Positions 37,103-45,308 of a DNA stretch of 64,000 nt are shown piece by piece. Each line of letters opens with the position of its first letter. Position 1 is the stretch's first letter. The DNA is from Streptomyces sp. NBC_01276 (lineage in GTDB: Bacteria; Actinomycetota; Actinomycetes; Streptomycetales; Streptomycetaceae). Location of the stretch: NCBI RefSeq assembly GCF_041435355.1, contig NZ_CP108442.1, positions 2,232,001-2,296,000 on the forward strand. Direction: 5' to 3'. The notes below the pieces were generated by a model. The model saw nothing but the letters and a program-made list of their open reading frames with translations, had not been told where the DNA came from and did not search any database. A program made the position numbers and the translations under genes.

Positions 37103-37318
37103 TCAGGTGAGCGCAGGCTCCGCCTGGGGTACGTCGAGGTCAATGCTGTCCAGCAGCGAGTCTCCGTGCTGAGCGGCGGCAGCGTTCAGTGCGTCGTTCT
37201 CGGACTGGATCCGTCCGAGCTCGGACTCGAGGTCCTGGACGCGCTGCTGAAGCCGTCGCATCTCGGCGAGGAGTCGCGGGTCGGAACCGCCGACGTAACC
37301 GAGAAGCGCCTTTGCCAT
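37103..37318 (-). CDS. Small coiled-coil protein of unknown function
   Basis: 71 residues, starts MAKALLGYVGGSDPRLLAEM. The middle (LQQRVQDLESELGRIQSEND) has a clear heptad pattern of a short coiled coil; the acidic C-terminus is DIDLDVPQAEPALT. No known domain. ATG at 37318 with GGAGGA upstream. Conserved in Streptomyces beside smc as far as I recall. A role with SMC is only suggested by position, and a terminator lies between. Confidence 0.75.
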   Translation of the reverse strand: MAKALLGYVGGSDPRLLAEMRRLQQRVQDLESELGRIQSENDALNAAAAQHGDSLLDSIDLDVPQAEPALT

Positions 37319-37667
37319 GATGGATGGTCCTCCACACTGAGTGACCGACCGAAGCGGTGTGGGTCGTGAGGGAATCGCACCCGCGGATGTCCGGCAGCGA
37401 CTGTCAGTCACTGCGCTTACTACTGCCAGCACTGCCAAACAGCTCAGGTGCGCGGGGCTTCCAGCGTCTCACCAAAAAGTTTGACGGTCAACACGATCAC
37501 GCCCTGTATCGGCGGGCGGCCCGGCCGGCTCGGGCGGCGGGGAGGTCGGCCTCGGTTCCGAGCCTTCCACGAATCGATCTCCCCGGCAACGCCTCGACGG
37601 TGAATGCGCAGTTCCGACCGTGTGCGGTCCATCCGGCGATGCGATCAGTCCATGATCGGTCGATCGG
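37319..37667. other. Intergenic region of 349 bp between acyP and the small coiled-coil gene
   Basis: No supported gene. It is less GC-rich than the rest and contains poly-A/T runs (CCAAAAAGTTTGACGG near 37472). It should hold the promoter of the small coiled-coil gene and the end of the acyP transcript. Short inverted GATC-containing repeats occur at 37640-37680 without a clear terminator shape. Confidence 0.5.
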
Positions 37668-37949
37668 TCACCGGATCTCGAAGCCGTCGTAGCCACCGCG
37701 CGGTGTGCCCCAGATCTCTGTCACCCCGTCCACCCGCCCGGGCGTGTCGGCGGAGCGGAGCCAGTCCAGCAGCCGGTGGCAATTCTCACGTTGACCTTCC
37801 GCCACCACCTGCACTCGGCCGTCGTCGAGATTGAGCGCGAAGCCGACCAACCCTCCGATCTCCAGAGCATTGGCCCTGGTGAACCAGCGGAAGCCCACCC
37901 TCTGTACTCGGCCGCGTACCCAGGCGGTCAGCCGGACGTCTTCATTCAT
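37668..37949 (-). CDS. acyP: Acylphosphatase
   Basis: 93 residues, the family size. It hydrolyses acyl phosphates. The phosphate-binding loop is [11 protein letters not shown] with the catalytic Arg, and the catalytic Asn lies in [16 protein letters not shown] at 37949. A 349-bp stretch (37319-37667) separates it from the next minus-strand gene and holds no gene that I can support. Confidence 0.92.
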   Translation of the reverse strand: MNEDVRLTAWVRGRVQRVGFRWFTRANALEIGGLVGFALNLDDGRVQVVAEGQRENCHRLLDWLRSADTPGRVDGVTEIWGTPRGGYDGFEIR

Positions 37950-38079
37950 GCATGAACGCTAACGGGGCAAACGATTCCGGAGCACATCGCCCCCCTGGAC
38001 TCATCGGCTACAGTCCCCCACCAATGCTTCACCCGTTCGGGTGCGCAGGGTCGATCTTGTGAGGGAAGGCAAGCCGCCG

Positions 38080-38955
38080 ATGGGACGCCACCGACTCCAC
38101 GCCACGCCGCGCCGCGGCGTCCGGCGCCGCACCGCCGTGCTGGGCGGGGTGCTCGGCGTGTCCGTGGCGGTGGCCCTCGGCACGGCGGCCGTCACGACCG
38201 GCTTCGTGCCGGTCGGCGGCTCCTTCCCCTACGTGGGCACGGACTCCGGGAGCCGGACGCAGGCCGGGGCGGAGCCGTCGGCGAGCCCCGAGCGGCAGGC
38301 GCCGGAACAGCAGGGCGGCCTGGCCAACCTGTCCGGTCGCGCCTCCTCCGCCCCCGAGACGGGCGCCCCTTCGGCCTCCCCCTCCCCTTCGACCTCCCCC
38401 TCCCCTTCGGTCTCGGCTTCCCCGTCGGCCTCACCCTCGACGGCCCCCTCCCCCGCGGCCCCGACCGAGGAGCCGGAGAAGAGCGCCGCCCCGCAGACCA
38501 CGAAGCCCGCGCCCCCGAAGACGGCCGCGCCGAAGCCCCCTGCTCCCAAGCCCTCCGTGACGACGCCCGACGACGGGCACTCCGCGGAGGAGGCCGCCGT
38601 CCTCACTCTGGTGAACCAGGAGCGGGCCCAGGCCGGGTGCGTCCCGGTCCGCGCGAACCCGCCGCTGGCCTCGCTGGCCGCGGCCTTCAGCAAGGACATG
38701 GCCGTACGGGGCTTCTTCGACCACACCGACCCGGACGGGAACACCCCCTGGAACCGGGCCGACAAGGCCGGGATCTCCGGCCTCGGCGGCGAGAACATCG
38801 CGCGCGGCCAGGGTGACGCCAAGTCCGTGATGGCGGCCTGGATGAACAGCCCGGGCCACAAGGCGAACATCCTCAATTGCGAATACCGGACCCTGGGCGT
38901 GGGCGTCTACTTCGGCGCCGGCGGCCCCTGGTGGACCCAGGACTTCGGCTTCTGA
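38080..38955 (+). CDS. Secreted or membrane-anchored CAP (SCP/PR1) domain protein
   Basis: 291 residues. Basic N-terminus, one hydrophobic segment (TAVLGGVLGVSVAVALGTAAV) that acts as signal or anchor, then a 120-residue Ser/Pro/Ala/Lys-rich linker and a C-terminal CAP domain from about residue 175. CAP signatures: VLTLVNQERAQAGC, GFFDHTDPDGNTPWNR, GGENIARGQ and NSPGHKANILNCEYRTLGVG. Bacterial CAP proteins are extracellular; function largely unknown. Two Cys (in AGCVPV and NCEY) may form a disulfide. Confidence 0.88.
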   Translation: MGRHRLHATPRRGVRRRTAVLGGVLGVSVAVALGTAAVTTGFVPVGGSFPYVGTDSGSRTQAGAEPSASPERQAPEQQGGLANLSGRASSAPETGAPSASPSPSTSPSPSVSASPSASPSTAPSPAAPTEEPEKSAAPQTTKPAPPKTAAPKPPAPKPSVTTPDDGHSAEEAAVLTLVNQERAQAGCVPVRANPPLASLAAAFSKDMAVRGFFDHTDPDGNTPWNRADKAGISGLGGENIARGQGDAKSVMAAWMNSPGHKANILNCEYRTLGVGVYFGAGGPWWTQDFGF

Positions 38956-38962
38956 CGGTCCC

Positions 38963-38985
38963 GCCCGCCCGGATTCCGGGCGGGC
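38963..38985. terminator. Bidirectional terminator between CAP and flavodoxin genes
   Basis: 10-bp perfect stem GCCCGCCCGG, arms 38963-38972 and 38976-38985, loop ATT, 8 nt after the CAP-gene stop and 31 nt from the convergent stop. Confidence 0.75.
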
Positions 38986-39015
38986 CCTCGGGCAGCCCGC
39001 CCTCCCCGGTACCGG

Positions 39016-39627
39016 TCAGGCGCCGGACGCCGCCAGCGCCGCCCGGCCGGCCAGGACCACGCGGGCGTGCTCGGCGACCCGGCGGCCGAGGTGCTCGGCG
39101 GTCGCGATGTCGGCCTTGTGCACGCCCTCCGGGCCCTCGTCGGAGTTGGTCTGGGCCGCCGCCCCGGAGGAGAAGCCGAGGCGGTTGAGGTCGAACTCGG
39201 TACCGGCGGTGGAGTTCCAGCCCGGCTTCAGGCCCAGGTTGACCCAGCTCATGCCGTGCTGGGAGGCCAGCATCTGGAAGTACTGCAGGGTGTTCAGCTT
39301 GTCTCCGGCCTTGGAGGCGGAGTTGGTGAAGCCCGCGGCGATCTTGTCCTGCCACACGTCGCCGAACCAGCGCTTCGAGGTGGCCTCGGCGAAGACGTGG
39401 AAGGCGCCGGAGGCGGTGCCCATGTAGGTCGGGGAGCCGAAGACGATCGCGTCCGAGCCGTCGAGCAGTTCCCACTCGGCGTCGGTGATCGCGTCGACCT
39501 TGATCAGGTGGACCGTGGCGCCCGTGGCGGCGGCGCCCTCCCGCACGGCCTCGGCGACGACGGCGGTGTGCCCGTAGCCGGAGTGGTAGGCGATCGAGAC
39601 GACGGGGGCGGACGCGGTGGTGGACAT
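39016..39627 (-). CDS. WrbA-like flavodoxin / NAD(P)H:quinone oxidoreductase
   Basis: 203 residues. FMN-binding flavodoxin fold: phosphate loop SGYGHTAVVAEAV, then GSPTYMGTASGAFHVFAEAT and the late PEGVHKADIATAEHLGRR. These enzymes reduce quinones by two electrons. ATG at 39627 with GAGGAGAACC upstream. Divergent from an hxlR-type regulator, a pairing that commonly means the regulator controls this gene in response to electrophiles. Confidence 0.88.
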   Translation of the reverse strand: MSTTASAPVVSIAYHSGYGHTAVVAEAVREGAAATGATVHLIKVDAITDAEWELLDGSDAIVFGSPTYMGTASGAFHVFAEATSKRWFGDVWQDKIAAGFTNSASKAGDKLNTLQYFQMLASQHGMSWVNLGLKPGWNSTAGTEFDLNRLGFSSGAAAQTNSDEGPEGVHKADIATAEHLGRRVAEHARVVLAGRAALAASGA

Positions 39628-39706
39628 GGTGGTTCTCCTCAAGAGCGGGTGCGGGTGCACCGCCGTGCGCCGGGCACGGAGCGGTGCGACGAGAGAAAGA
39701 GAATCA

Positions 39707-39738
39707 CTAACTTTTCGAAAGCGCAAGCGGACAGTTAG
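39707..39738. promoter_or_regulatory. Candidate HxlR operator in the divergent promoter region
   Basis: CTAAC at 39707-39711 and GTTAG at 39734-39738 form an inverted repeat, with a second near-palindrome CTTTTCGAAAG at 39711-39721 inside. It lies between the two divergent starts (39627 and 39764). Confidence 0.5.
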
Positions 39739-39763
39739 CGCTGCCCAGGAGTACGCTGTCCCT

Positions 39764-40168
39764 ATGGAGACCCCTGTCTGTACCGACGCCACCACGGCCG
39801 ACCTGCCGTTCGACGTCTTCGCGCGCGCGTGCCCGTCCCGGGAGACCCTGGAACACGTCACCGGCCGCTGGGGCAGCCTCACCGTCGGCGCCCTGCACGA
39901 CGGCCCCTGCCGCTTCAACGAGCTGCGCCGCCGGGTCGAGGGCGTGAGCGAGAAGATGCTCTCCCAGACCCTGCACGCCCTGGAGCGGGACGGCATCGTC
40001 CACCGCGAGGCCCAGCCCACCAACCCGCCCCGGGTCGACTACGAGCTCACCCCGCTCGGCCGCGAGGTCGCCGACCGCCTGCTCTCCTTGATCCACTTCC
40101 TGGAGGGCAGCATGGACGAGGTCCTCACCTCCCGGCAGTCCTACGACACCGCGCGCGGCGGCCGCTGA
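39764..40168 (+). CDS. HxlR-family winged-helix regulator
   Basis: 134 residues. Signature [23 protein letters not shown], then [18 protein letters not shown] and the wing [13 protein letters not shown]. Cys residues at about 6, 25 and in GPCRF could sense redox or electrophiles, as known for HypR/YodB-type members. ATG at 39764. Its last 28 bp overlap the convergent 3' end of mutM. Confidence 0.9.
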   Translation: METPVCTDATTADLPFDVFARACPSRETLEHVTGRWGSLTVGALHDGPCRFNELRRRVEGVSEKMLSQTLHALERDGIVHREAQPTNPPRVDYELTPLGREVADRLLSLIHFLEGSMDEVLTSRQSYDTARGGR

Positions 40169-41010
40169 CAGCGCGGGCAGAAGTAGCTCGACCGGTTCAT
40201 CCACGCCCGCCGCCGGATCGGCGTGCCGCAGCGCCGGCACGGCTCGCCCTCGCGGCCGTACGCGTCGAGGGACCGGTCGAAGTAGCCGGATTCGCCGTTC
40301 ACGTTGACGTACAGGCTGTCGAAGCTGGTCCCGCCGACGTCCAGCGCGGCGTTCATGACCTCCCGCGCCCTGGCCAGGAGTTCCGCGCTCCGGGGGCGGG
40401 TGAGGGTGGCGGTGGGGCGCTCGTAGTGCAGCTTCGCGCGCCACAGGGCCTCGTCGGCGTAGATGTTGCCGACCCCGCTGATCAGGGACTGGTCCAGCAG
40501 CGCCCGCTTGAGCGTGGTGCGCTTGGCGCGCAGCGCCAGGTGGTAGGCCCCCTCGTCGAAGAGCGGGTCGAGCGGGTCGCGGGCGATGTGCGCGATGACG
40601 TCGGGCAGCCCCTCGGCGCTGCCGGGGACGGTCTCGTGCAGCGAGAGCCCGCCGAAGGTCCGCTGGTCCACGAAGCGCAGCTCGGTCCCGGCGTCGTCGT
40701 CGAAGCGGATCCGGATCCGCAGGTGCTTCTCGTCGGGGGCGCCGGCCGGCTGCACCAGCAGCTGCCCGCTCATCCCGAGGTGCCCGAGGACGGACAGGTC
40801 CCGCTCCTCCAGCGGCAGCCAGAGGTACTTGCCGCGCCGCCTCGGCACACCGATGGTCTGCCCGGCCAGGCGCGCCGCGAAGTCGGCCCCGCCCGCCGGG
40901 TGGCGGCGTACGGCCCTGGGGTGGAGCACCTCCACGGACTCGACGGTCCGCCCGGCCACCCACCGTTCCAGACCGCGCCGCACCACTTCGACCTCGGGCA
41001 GCTCGGGCAC
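40141..41010 (-). CDS. mutM: Formamidopyrimidine-DNA glycosylase MutM (Fpg)
   Basis: 289 residues. Removes 8-oxoguanine. The catalytic N-terminus [13 protein letters not shown] is intact after Met1, the conserved Lys is in RGKYLWLPL, the H2TH region holds [14 protein letters not shown], and the C-terminal zinc finger has CRRCGTP and CPRCQ. Last gene of the yceD-rpmF-rnc-mutM group, with a strong hairpin before it. It overlaps the convergent hxlR gene by 28 bp. Confidence 0.95.
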   Translation of the reverse strand: MPELPEVEVVRRGLERWVAGRTVESVEVLHPRAVRRHPAGGADFAARLAGQTIGVPRRRGKYLWLPLEERDLSVLGHLGMSGQLLVQPAGAPDEKHLRIRIRFDDDAGTELRFVDQRTFGGLSLHETVPGSAEGLPDVIAHIARDPLDPLFDEGAYHLALRAKRTTLKRALLDQSLISGVGNIYADEALWRAKLHYERPTATLTRPRSAELLARAREVMNAALDVGGTSFDSLYVNVNGESGYFDRSLDAYGREGEPCRRCGTPIRRRAWMNRSSYFCPRCQRPPRAVS

Positions 41011-41090
41011 GGTTCTCCTCCGGGTTCGACGCGGATCCGCTCGCTGCGGCCGAGCCTACCGGCCCCTCCCACGGCCTCCGGAAACGGGTC

Positions 41091-41124
41091 CGCCCCGCCC
41101 CCCGCCGGAGCGGGGGGCGGGGCG
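41091..41124 (-). terminator. Stem-loop between rnc and mutM
   Basis: Perfect 15-bp stem CGCCCCGCCCCCCGC, arms 41091-41105 and 41110-41124, loop CGGA. It lies 20 nt after the rnc stop and 81 nt before mutM, so it may terminate or attenuate rnc messages. Confidence 0.65.
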
Positions 41125-41144
41125 GGAACGTCCCGAAGGAAGGG

Positions 41145-41996
41145 TCAGACGCCGGGTGCCGGGTCGACGGGCGTCGGCGCCCCGCCGTTCCCGGCCTCGG
41201 TCCCGGCCGGAGCCGGGTCCTGCGCCGGAGCGGCAGCGGCCACGGCCGCTGCCGCGATCCGCTCGTCCGCGGCGGCACGGATCCCGCGCCACGCGGACTC
41301 CGCCGCCTGCTGTTCCGCTTCCTTCTTGCTGCGGCCGGTGCCGGTGCCGTACGAGACACCACCGACGCGGGCGGCAGCGGTGAAGGTTTTCTCGTGGTCC
41401 GGTCCCGTCTCGGTGACCAGGTACTCGGGCACACCGAGCCCTTCGGCCGCCGTGAGCTCCTGGAGACTGGTCTTCCAGTCCAGGCCGGCCCCGAGGTTGG
41501 AGGACTTCTCGATGAGCGGGTCGAAGAGCCGGTGGACCAGCTCCGAGGCCGCGTCGAGGCCCTGGTCGAGGTAGACCGCGCCGATCACCGCTTCAAGGGT
41601 GTCGGCGAGGATGGAGGCCTTGTCCCGGCCACCCGTGCCCTCTTCGCCCCGGCCGAGCCGGATGAAGGAGCCGAGATCGAGGCCGCGCCCGACCTCCGCC
41701 AGTGCGCGAGAGTTGACCACCGCGGCCCGCAGTTTGGCCAGCTGGCCTTCCGGCAGATCGGGGTGGGTGGTGTACAGCGTGTCCGTGACCACCAGGCCCA
41801 GCACGGAGTCCCCGAGGAACTCCAGGCGTTCGTTGGTGGGCAGACCGCCGTTCTCGTACGCGTACGAACGGTGGGTCAGCGCACGCACCAGAAGGGCGGA
41901 CTCGAGTCGATACCCGAGCCGCCCTTCCAGAAGCGTGTGGGACGAGGCCGCGTTGTTACTGTCTGCCTGCTTCTCAGCGTTGGACAGCTCAGACAT
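41145..41996 (-). CDS. rnc: Ribonuclease III
   Basis: 283 residues. Cleaves double-stranded RNA; in S. coelicolor it is AbsB, needed for antibiotic production. Signature [18 protein letters not shown], second acidic site in [15 protein letters not shown], and a double-stranded RNA-binding domain ([32 protein letters not shown]). A ~50-residue Ala/Pro-rich tail follows. ATG at 41996 with GAGAGG upstream, 19 bp after rpmF. Confidence 0.95.
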   Translation of the reverse strand: MSELSNAEKQADSNNAASSHTLLEGRLGYRLESALLVRALTHRSYAYENGGLPTNERLEFLGDSVLGLVVTDTLYTTHPDLPEGQLAKLRAAVVNSRALAEVGRGLDLGSFIRLGRGEEGTGGRDKASILADTLEAVIGAVYLDQGLDAASELVHRLFDPLIEKSSNLGAGLDWKTSLQELTAAEGLGVPEYLVTETGPDHEKTFTAAARVGGVSYGTGTGRSKKEAEQQAAESAWRGIRAAADERIAAAAVAAAAPAQDPAPAGTEAGNGGAPTPVDPAPGV

Positions 41997-42015
41997 TGCG
42001 CCTCTCACCAGCCGC

Positions 42016-42189
42016 TCAGACCTCGAGGACCTGGCGCTTGTTGTAGGTGCCGCAGCTCGGGCACGCAATGTGCTGGAGCTTCGGCTCCTGGCAACGCTCG
42101 CACGAAACCAGGGTGGGGACCGCAGCCTTCCACTGCGACCGGCGGTGGCGCGTGTTGCTGCGCGACATCTTCCGCTTCGGAACAGCCAC
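42016..42189 (-). CDS. rpmF: 50S ribosomal protein L32
   Basis: 57 residues, starting [20 protein letters not shown]. Four Cys in CERC and CPSC give a zinc-ribbon (C+) form. GTG at 42189; the stop at 42016 gives the normal length. It follows yceD by 2 bp and precedes rnc, the standard cluster. Confidence 0.95.
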   Translation of the reverse strand: MAVPKRKMSRSNTRHRRSQWKAAVPTLVSCERCQEPKLQHIACPSCGTYNKRQVLEV

Positions 42190-42191
42190 GG

Positions 42192-42857
42192 CTACTTCTC
42201 CTGCTTCTCGGCGGCGCCCTGAACTCCGTCAGAGGCAGTGCCGCTCATGTTGTCCTTCTCATCGCCCTGATCGGTGACGAGTCCCTGCAATGCCGCCCAA
42301 CGGATGTCGACGGCGTCATGGTGGTGGTCCGGGTCGTCGTTCAGGCTGGTCCCGCAATCGGGGCACAGTCCGAGACAGTCCTCCCGGCACACCGGCTGCA
42401 TCGGCAGTGCGAGCACCACCGCGTCCCGCAGCACGGGTTCGAGGTCGAACAAACCGTCCTCGAGGAAAAGCGCGTCCTCGTCGTCCTCGGCGTCGTCGGC
42501 CGGCTCCGCCTTGGAGCGGGTCCGGTCGTCGGCGTCAGGGTACGAGAACATCTCCTGGAAGTCCGCCTTGAGCTCACGCTCGACGGCCTCCAGACACCTT
42601 ACGCACTCCCCTACGGCCGATGCACGGGCGGTGCCTGTGACAAGCACCCCTTCCATGACCGACTCCAGGCGGAGGCTGAGCTTCAGCGGGGCGCCTTCCG
42701 GCACTCCGATGACTCCGACGAGACCGAAGTCCGCCGGGGTCTCGATCTCGCGGGAGAGCCGCTGCATGGCACCAGGACGCCGACCCAGCTCGTGCGTGTC
42801 GAACACGAGGGGGTTGCGGTGGTCGAGGCGGGTATTCAGGGCCGTTCCTGCTTTCAC
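42192..42857 (-). CDS. YceD (DUF177) family protein, 23S rRNA accumulation protein-like
   Basis: About 221 residues. YceD homologues affect 23S rRNA maturation. Signatures: [38 protein letters not shown], and the four-Cys C-terminal block [20 protein letters not shown]. The start is uncertain: GTG at 42857 lacks a ribosome-binding site, while CTG at 42839 has GCAGGA at good distance and matches the usual family start; an ATG at 42914 in frame is less likely. Directly upstream of rpmF. Confidence 0.85.
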   Translation of the reverse strand: MKAGTALNTRLDHRNPLVFDTHELGRRPGAMQRLSREIETPADFGLVGVIGVPEGAPLKLSLRLESVMEGVLVTGTARASAVGECVRCLEAVERELKADFQEMFSYPDADDRTRSKAEPADDAEDDEDALFLEDGLFDLEPVLRDAVVLALPMQPVCREDCLGLCPDCGTSLNDDPDHHHDAVDIRWAALQGLVTDQGDEKDNMSGTASDGVQGAAEKQEK

Positions 42858-42983
42858 AGATCGCTGAAGATCAAGTTCCTGCCGCGTGAGCGAGAAGACG
42901 CTTACGGGCAGCATGGATCGCGGTGCATACGCGCGACCGAAGAGCCAGGATACCCGGCGCTTCGCTCTGAGCCCAATCCGGGG

Positions 42984-44048
42984 CTACCGCCCCTGTTCGT
43001 ACTGGCGGAGCTGATCCAGGTTGATCATGCTCGTGTCGAAGAAGCTGGTCTCGTCCAGAGCGGGCTGCTGGGGCACCTGCTGGGGGTGGCGTTCCTGGGG
43101 CTGCTGGTAGGCGCCGTACGGGTCGGGCTGCTGTTGCTGCTGGTAGACCGCGTACGGGTCGGGCTGCTGCGGGGCCCCGTAGGAGTGGCCCGTGTACGGG
43201 TCCTGGTAGGCGTACGCGTCCTGCTGCTGGACGGCCGGCTGCTGCGGGTAGGGGTACGCGTCGTACTGCGGCGCGGGCTGCGCCTGCGGGGGGACGTGCG
43301 CCCGCACCGGGCCGGGGTCCGGCTCGGCCAGTCCGGCCAGGAAGTCCGCGTCGCTCGACGGGCGGGCCCCGGTGAGACCGGCCGCGTCCTGGGCGGCCAT
43401 GTGCGCGCCGAGGTCGTCCGTCGGGACCCTGCCCAGCAGCTTCTGGCGGCCCCGGCCGACGGCCTCCAGGGTCTTGGCCAGCACCGCCTCGAAGGTCGCC
43501 AGCTTGGTGTCCACGTACGCGTCCGCCTGCCGGCGCTGCTCCTGCGGGTCGTGACTGCGCTCGGGGGCGTCCGCGTCGGCGAAGCCCTGCTCGTCGAGGC
43601 CCGGACCGCGCCCCAGGAGCTTCTCGCGGCCCCGGTCCACGGAGCCGATGGTCTTGCTGAGGACGACCTCGAAGTTGGCGAGCTTGCTGTCGACGTAGTC
43701 GTCCGCCTCGGCCCGGATCTCCTCGGCCTCGCGGCGCGCGTCCGCCAGGATCCGGTCCGCCTCGGCCTGCGAGCGGCGGGCGATCTCGGTGTCGGAGATC
43801 AGCGAACCCCGCTGGGCGTGCGCGGACTCGATGATCCGGTCCGCCTCCCGGCGGGCCTCCTCGACCATCTGCTCGCGTCCGCCGATCAGTTCGGCGGCCT
43901 GGGCGAGGGAGCCGGGCAGGGCCTGGCGCACCTCTTCGAGACGCTCCAGGAGCTCCGCACGGTTGATCACGCAGGACGCCGACATGGGCATGGACCGGGC
44001 GCCGCCGACGGCCGCGACGATCTCGTCGAGCTTCTTCTGTACGTCCAT
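42984..44048 (-). CDS. Coiled-coil DivIVA-like / ATP synthase subunit B-like cytoskeletal protein
   Basis: 354 residues. Starts MDVQKKLDEIVAAVGGARSM, followed by a long Ala/Glu/Arg-rich coiled coil (EEARREADRIIESAHAQR; EADRILADARREAEEIRAEA). Two copies of one module follow each other: YVDSKLANFEVVLSKTIG and YVDTKLATFEAVLAKTLE, each ending GR(E/Q)KLLGR. The C-terminal third is Pro/Gln/Tyr-rich and disordered. Such proteins in Streptomyces are annotated as cell-division-initiation-like, without proven function. ATG at 44048. Confidence 0.75.
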   Translation of the reverse strand: MDVQKKLDEIVAAVGGARSMPMSASCVINRAELLERLEEVRQALPGSLAQAAELIGGREQMVEEARREADRIIESAHAQRGSLISDTEIARRSQAEADRILADARREAEEIRAEADDYVDSKLANFEVVLSKTIGSVDRGREKLLGRGPGLDEQGFADADAPERSHDPQEQRRQADAYVDTKLATFEAVLAKTLEAVGRGRQKLLGRVPTDDLGAHMAAQDAAGLTGARPSSDADFLAGLAEPDPGPVRAHVPPQAQPAPQYDAYPYPQQPAVQQQDAYAYQDPYTGHSYGAPQQPDPYAVYQQQQQPDPYGAYQQPQERHPQQVPQQPALDETSFFDTSMINLDQLRQYEQGR

Positions 44049-44140
44049 GGGGGCTCGCACTCTCTCTGGCTCAAGCGGGTCCTGAGACGGACGGGACCAC
44101 TGACGAGACGACTGTAGGGCCACCGGCCGCACGTGCGGCG

Positions 44141-44162
44141 CGGACCGGGGAAGCCCGGTCCG
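44141..44162 (-). terminator. Terminator of the rsmD-coaD pair
   Basis: Perfect 9-bp stem CGGACCGGG, arms 44141-44149 and 44154-44162, loop GAAG, 12 nt past the coaD stop on the minus strand. Confidence 0.65.
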
Positions 44163-44174
44163 GCCGCCGTCGGG

Positions 44175-44654
44175 TCACTTCGCGCGCAGCCGTTCGGTCA
44201 GTGCCGCGTGCACGTGCGCGGGCAGCAGGTGGGCGACGTCGCCGCCCCAGGTCGCGACCTCCTTGACCAGGGAGGACGAGAGGAAGCTGTAGGTCGGGTT
44301 GGTCGGCACGAACAGCGTTTCGACGCCCGAGAGTCCCATGTTCATCTGGGCCATCTGCAGCTCGTAGTCGAAGTCGCTGACGGCGCGCAGGCCCTTGACG
44401 ATGGCGGGGATGTCCCGCTGCTTGCAGAAGTCCACGAGCAGTCCGTGGAACGACTCGACCTCGACGTTGCCGTAGTCGGCGGTCGCCTCGCGGATCATCT
44501 CGATCCGCTCCTCGACCGTGAAGAGCCCCTTCTTGGACTGGTTGATCATCACGGCGACGTGGACCACGTCGTAGAGCCGGGAGGCCCTGCCGATGATGTC
44601 GAGGTGTCCGTTGGTGATGGGGTCGAACGACCCCGGACAGACGGCGCGGCGCAA
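44175..44654 (-). CDS. coaD: Phosphopantetheine adenylyltransferase CoaD
   Basis: 159 residues, the exact usual length. It catalyses the penultimate step of coenzyme A synthesis. Nucleotidyl-transferase motif CPGSFDPITNGHLDII, then GLRAVSDFDYELQMAQMN and PTNPTYSFLSSSLVKE. The TTG at 44654 was chosen because the family starts (M)RRAVCPGSF and GAGGGAA lies just upstream; in-frame ATGs at 44684/44687 would overlap rsmD. Follows rsmD, a very common pairing. Confidence 0.95.
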   Translation of the reverse strand: MRRAVCPGSFDPITNGHLDIIGRASRLYDVVHVAVMINQSKKGLFTVEERIEMIREATADYGNVEVESFHGLLVDFCKQRDIPAIVKGLRAVSDFDYELQMAQMNMGLSGVETLFVPTNPTYSFLSSSLVKEVATWGGDVAHLLPAHVHAALTERLRAK

Positions 44655-44683
44655 CTGAATTCCCTCGCTCCCCGGTGCGGGCA

Positions 44684-45262
44684 TCATGACTCTTCGCTGG
44701 TGTCGGCGGCGCGGCCGTACCACAGGGTGCCCTCGCCGTACTTGCGGGACCGGAGCCCCTCGAAGCCTCGGGGCCACGGGAACGCGCCGCTCCTCGTGCT
44801 CCGCTCCACGGTGACGAGCGCATCGTCGGTGAGCCAGCCATTGGACCGGAGTGTGAGGAGGATCTCCCCAAGATCGCCGTGCTCGACGGCGTACGGCGGG
44901 TCCAGGAAGACGATGTCGTACGGGTCTCCCTGCGCGGTCGCCGCCACGACCTGCTCGGCCTTTCCGGCCCGGAATTCGGCGCCGGGCAGGCCCAGCGTCC
45001 TGATGTTGTCCCGGATGGCCTTGGAGGCCTTGGCGTCGGCCTCGACCAGCAGGGTGTGGGCCGCGCCCCGGGAGAGGGCCTCCAGGCCCACGGCGCCCGA
45101 ACCGCCGTAGAGGTCGAGCACCCGGGAGCCCTCCACCCCGTGCAGGGACTCCCACGTGGAGAAGAGCCCTTCGCGCATCCGGTCGGAGGTCGGGCGGGTG
45201 CCGGTGCCGGGCGGCACGGCCAGCCTCCGCCCGCCGGCGGTGCCGGCGATCACGCGGGTCAT
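44684..45262 (-). CDS. rsmD: 16S rRNA (guanine-966-N2)-methyltransferase RsmD
   Basis: 192 residues. SAM-binding motif DLYGGSGAVGLEALSRG and the N6/N2-amino methyltransferase motif FLDPPY. N-terminus RVIAGTAGGRRLAVPPG with TRPTSDRMREGLFS is typical. ATG at 45262. Placed between recG and coaD. Confidence 0.93.
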   Translation of the reverse strand: MTRVIAGTAGGRRLAVPPGTGTRPTSDRMREGLFSTWESLHGVEGSRVLDLYGGSGAVGLEALSRGAAHTLLVEADAKASKAIRDNIRTLGLPGAEFRAGKAEQVVAATAQGDPYDIVFLDPPYAVEHGDLGEILLTLRSNGWLTDDALVTVERSTRSGAFPWPRGFEGLRSRKYGEGTLWYGRAADTSEES

Positions 45263-45308
45263 CTGGGGTCCTTCGGTGCTCGGGGGTTCGTTCGACGCCC
45301 CCCCATTG

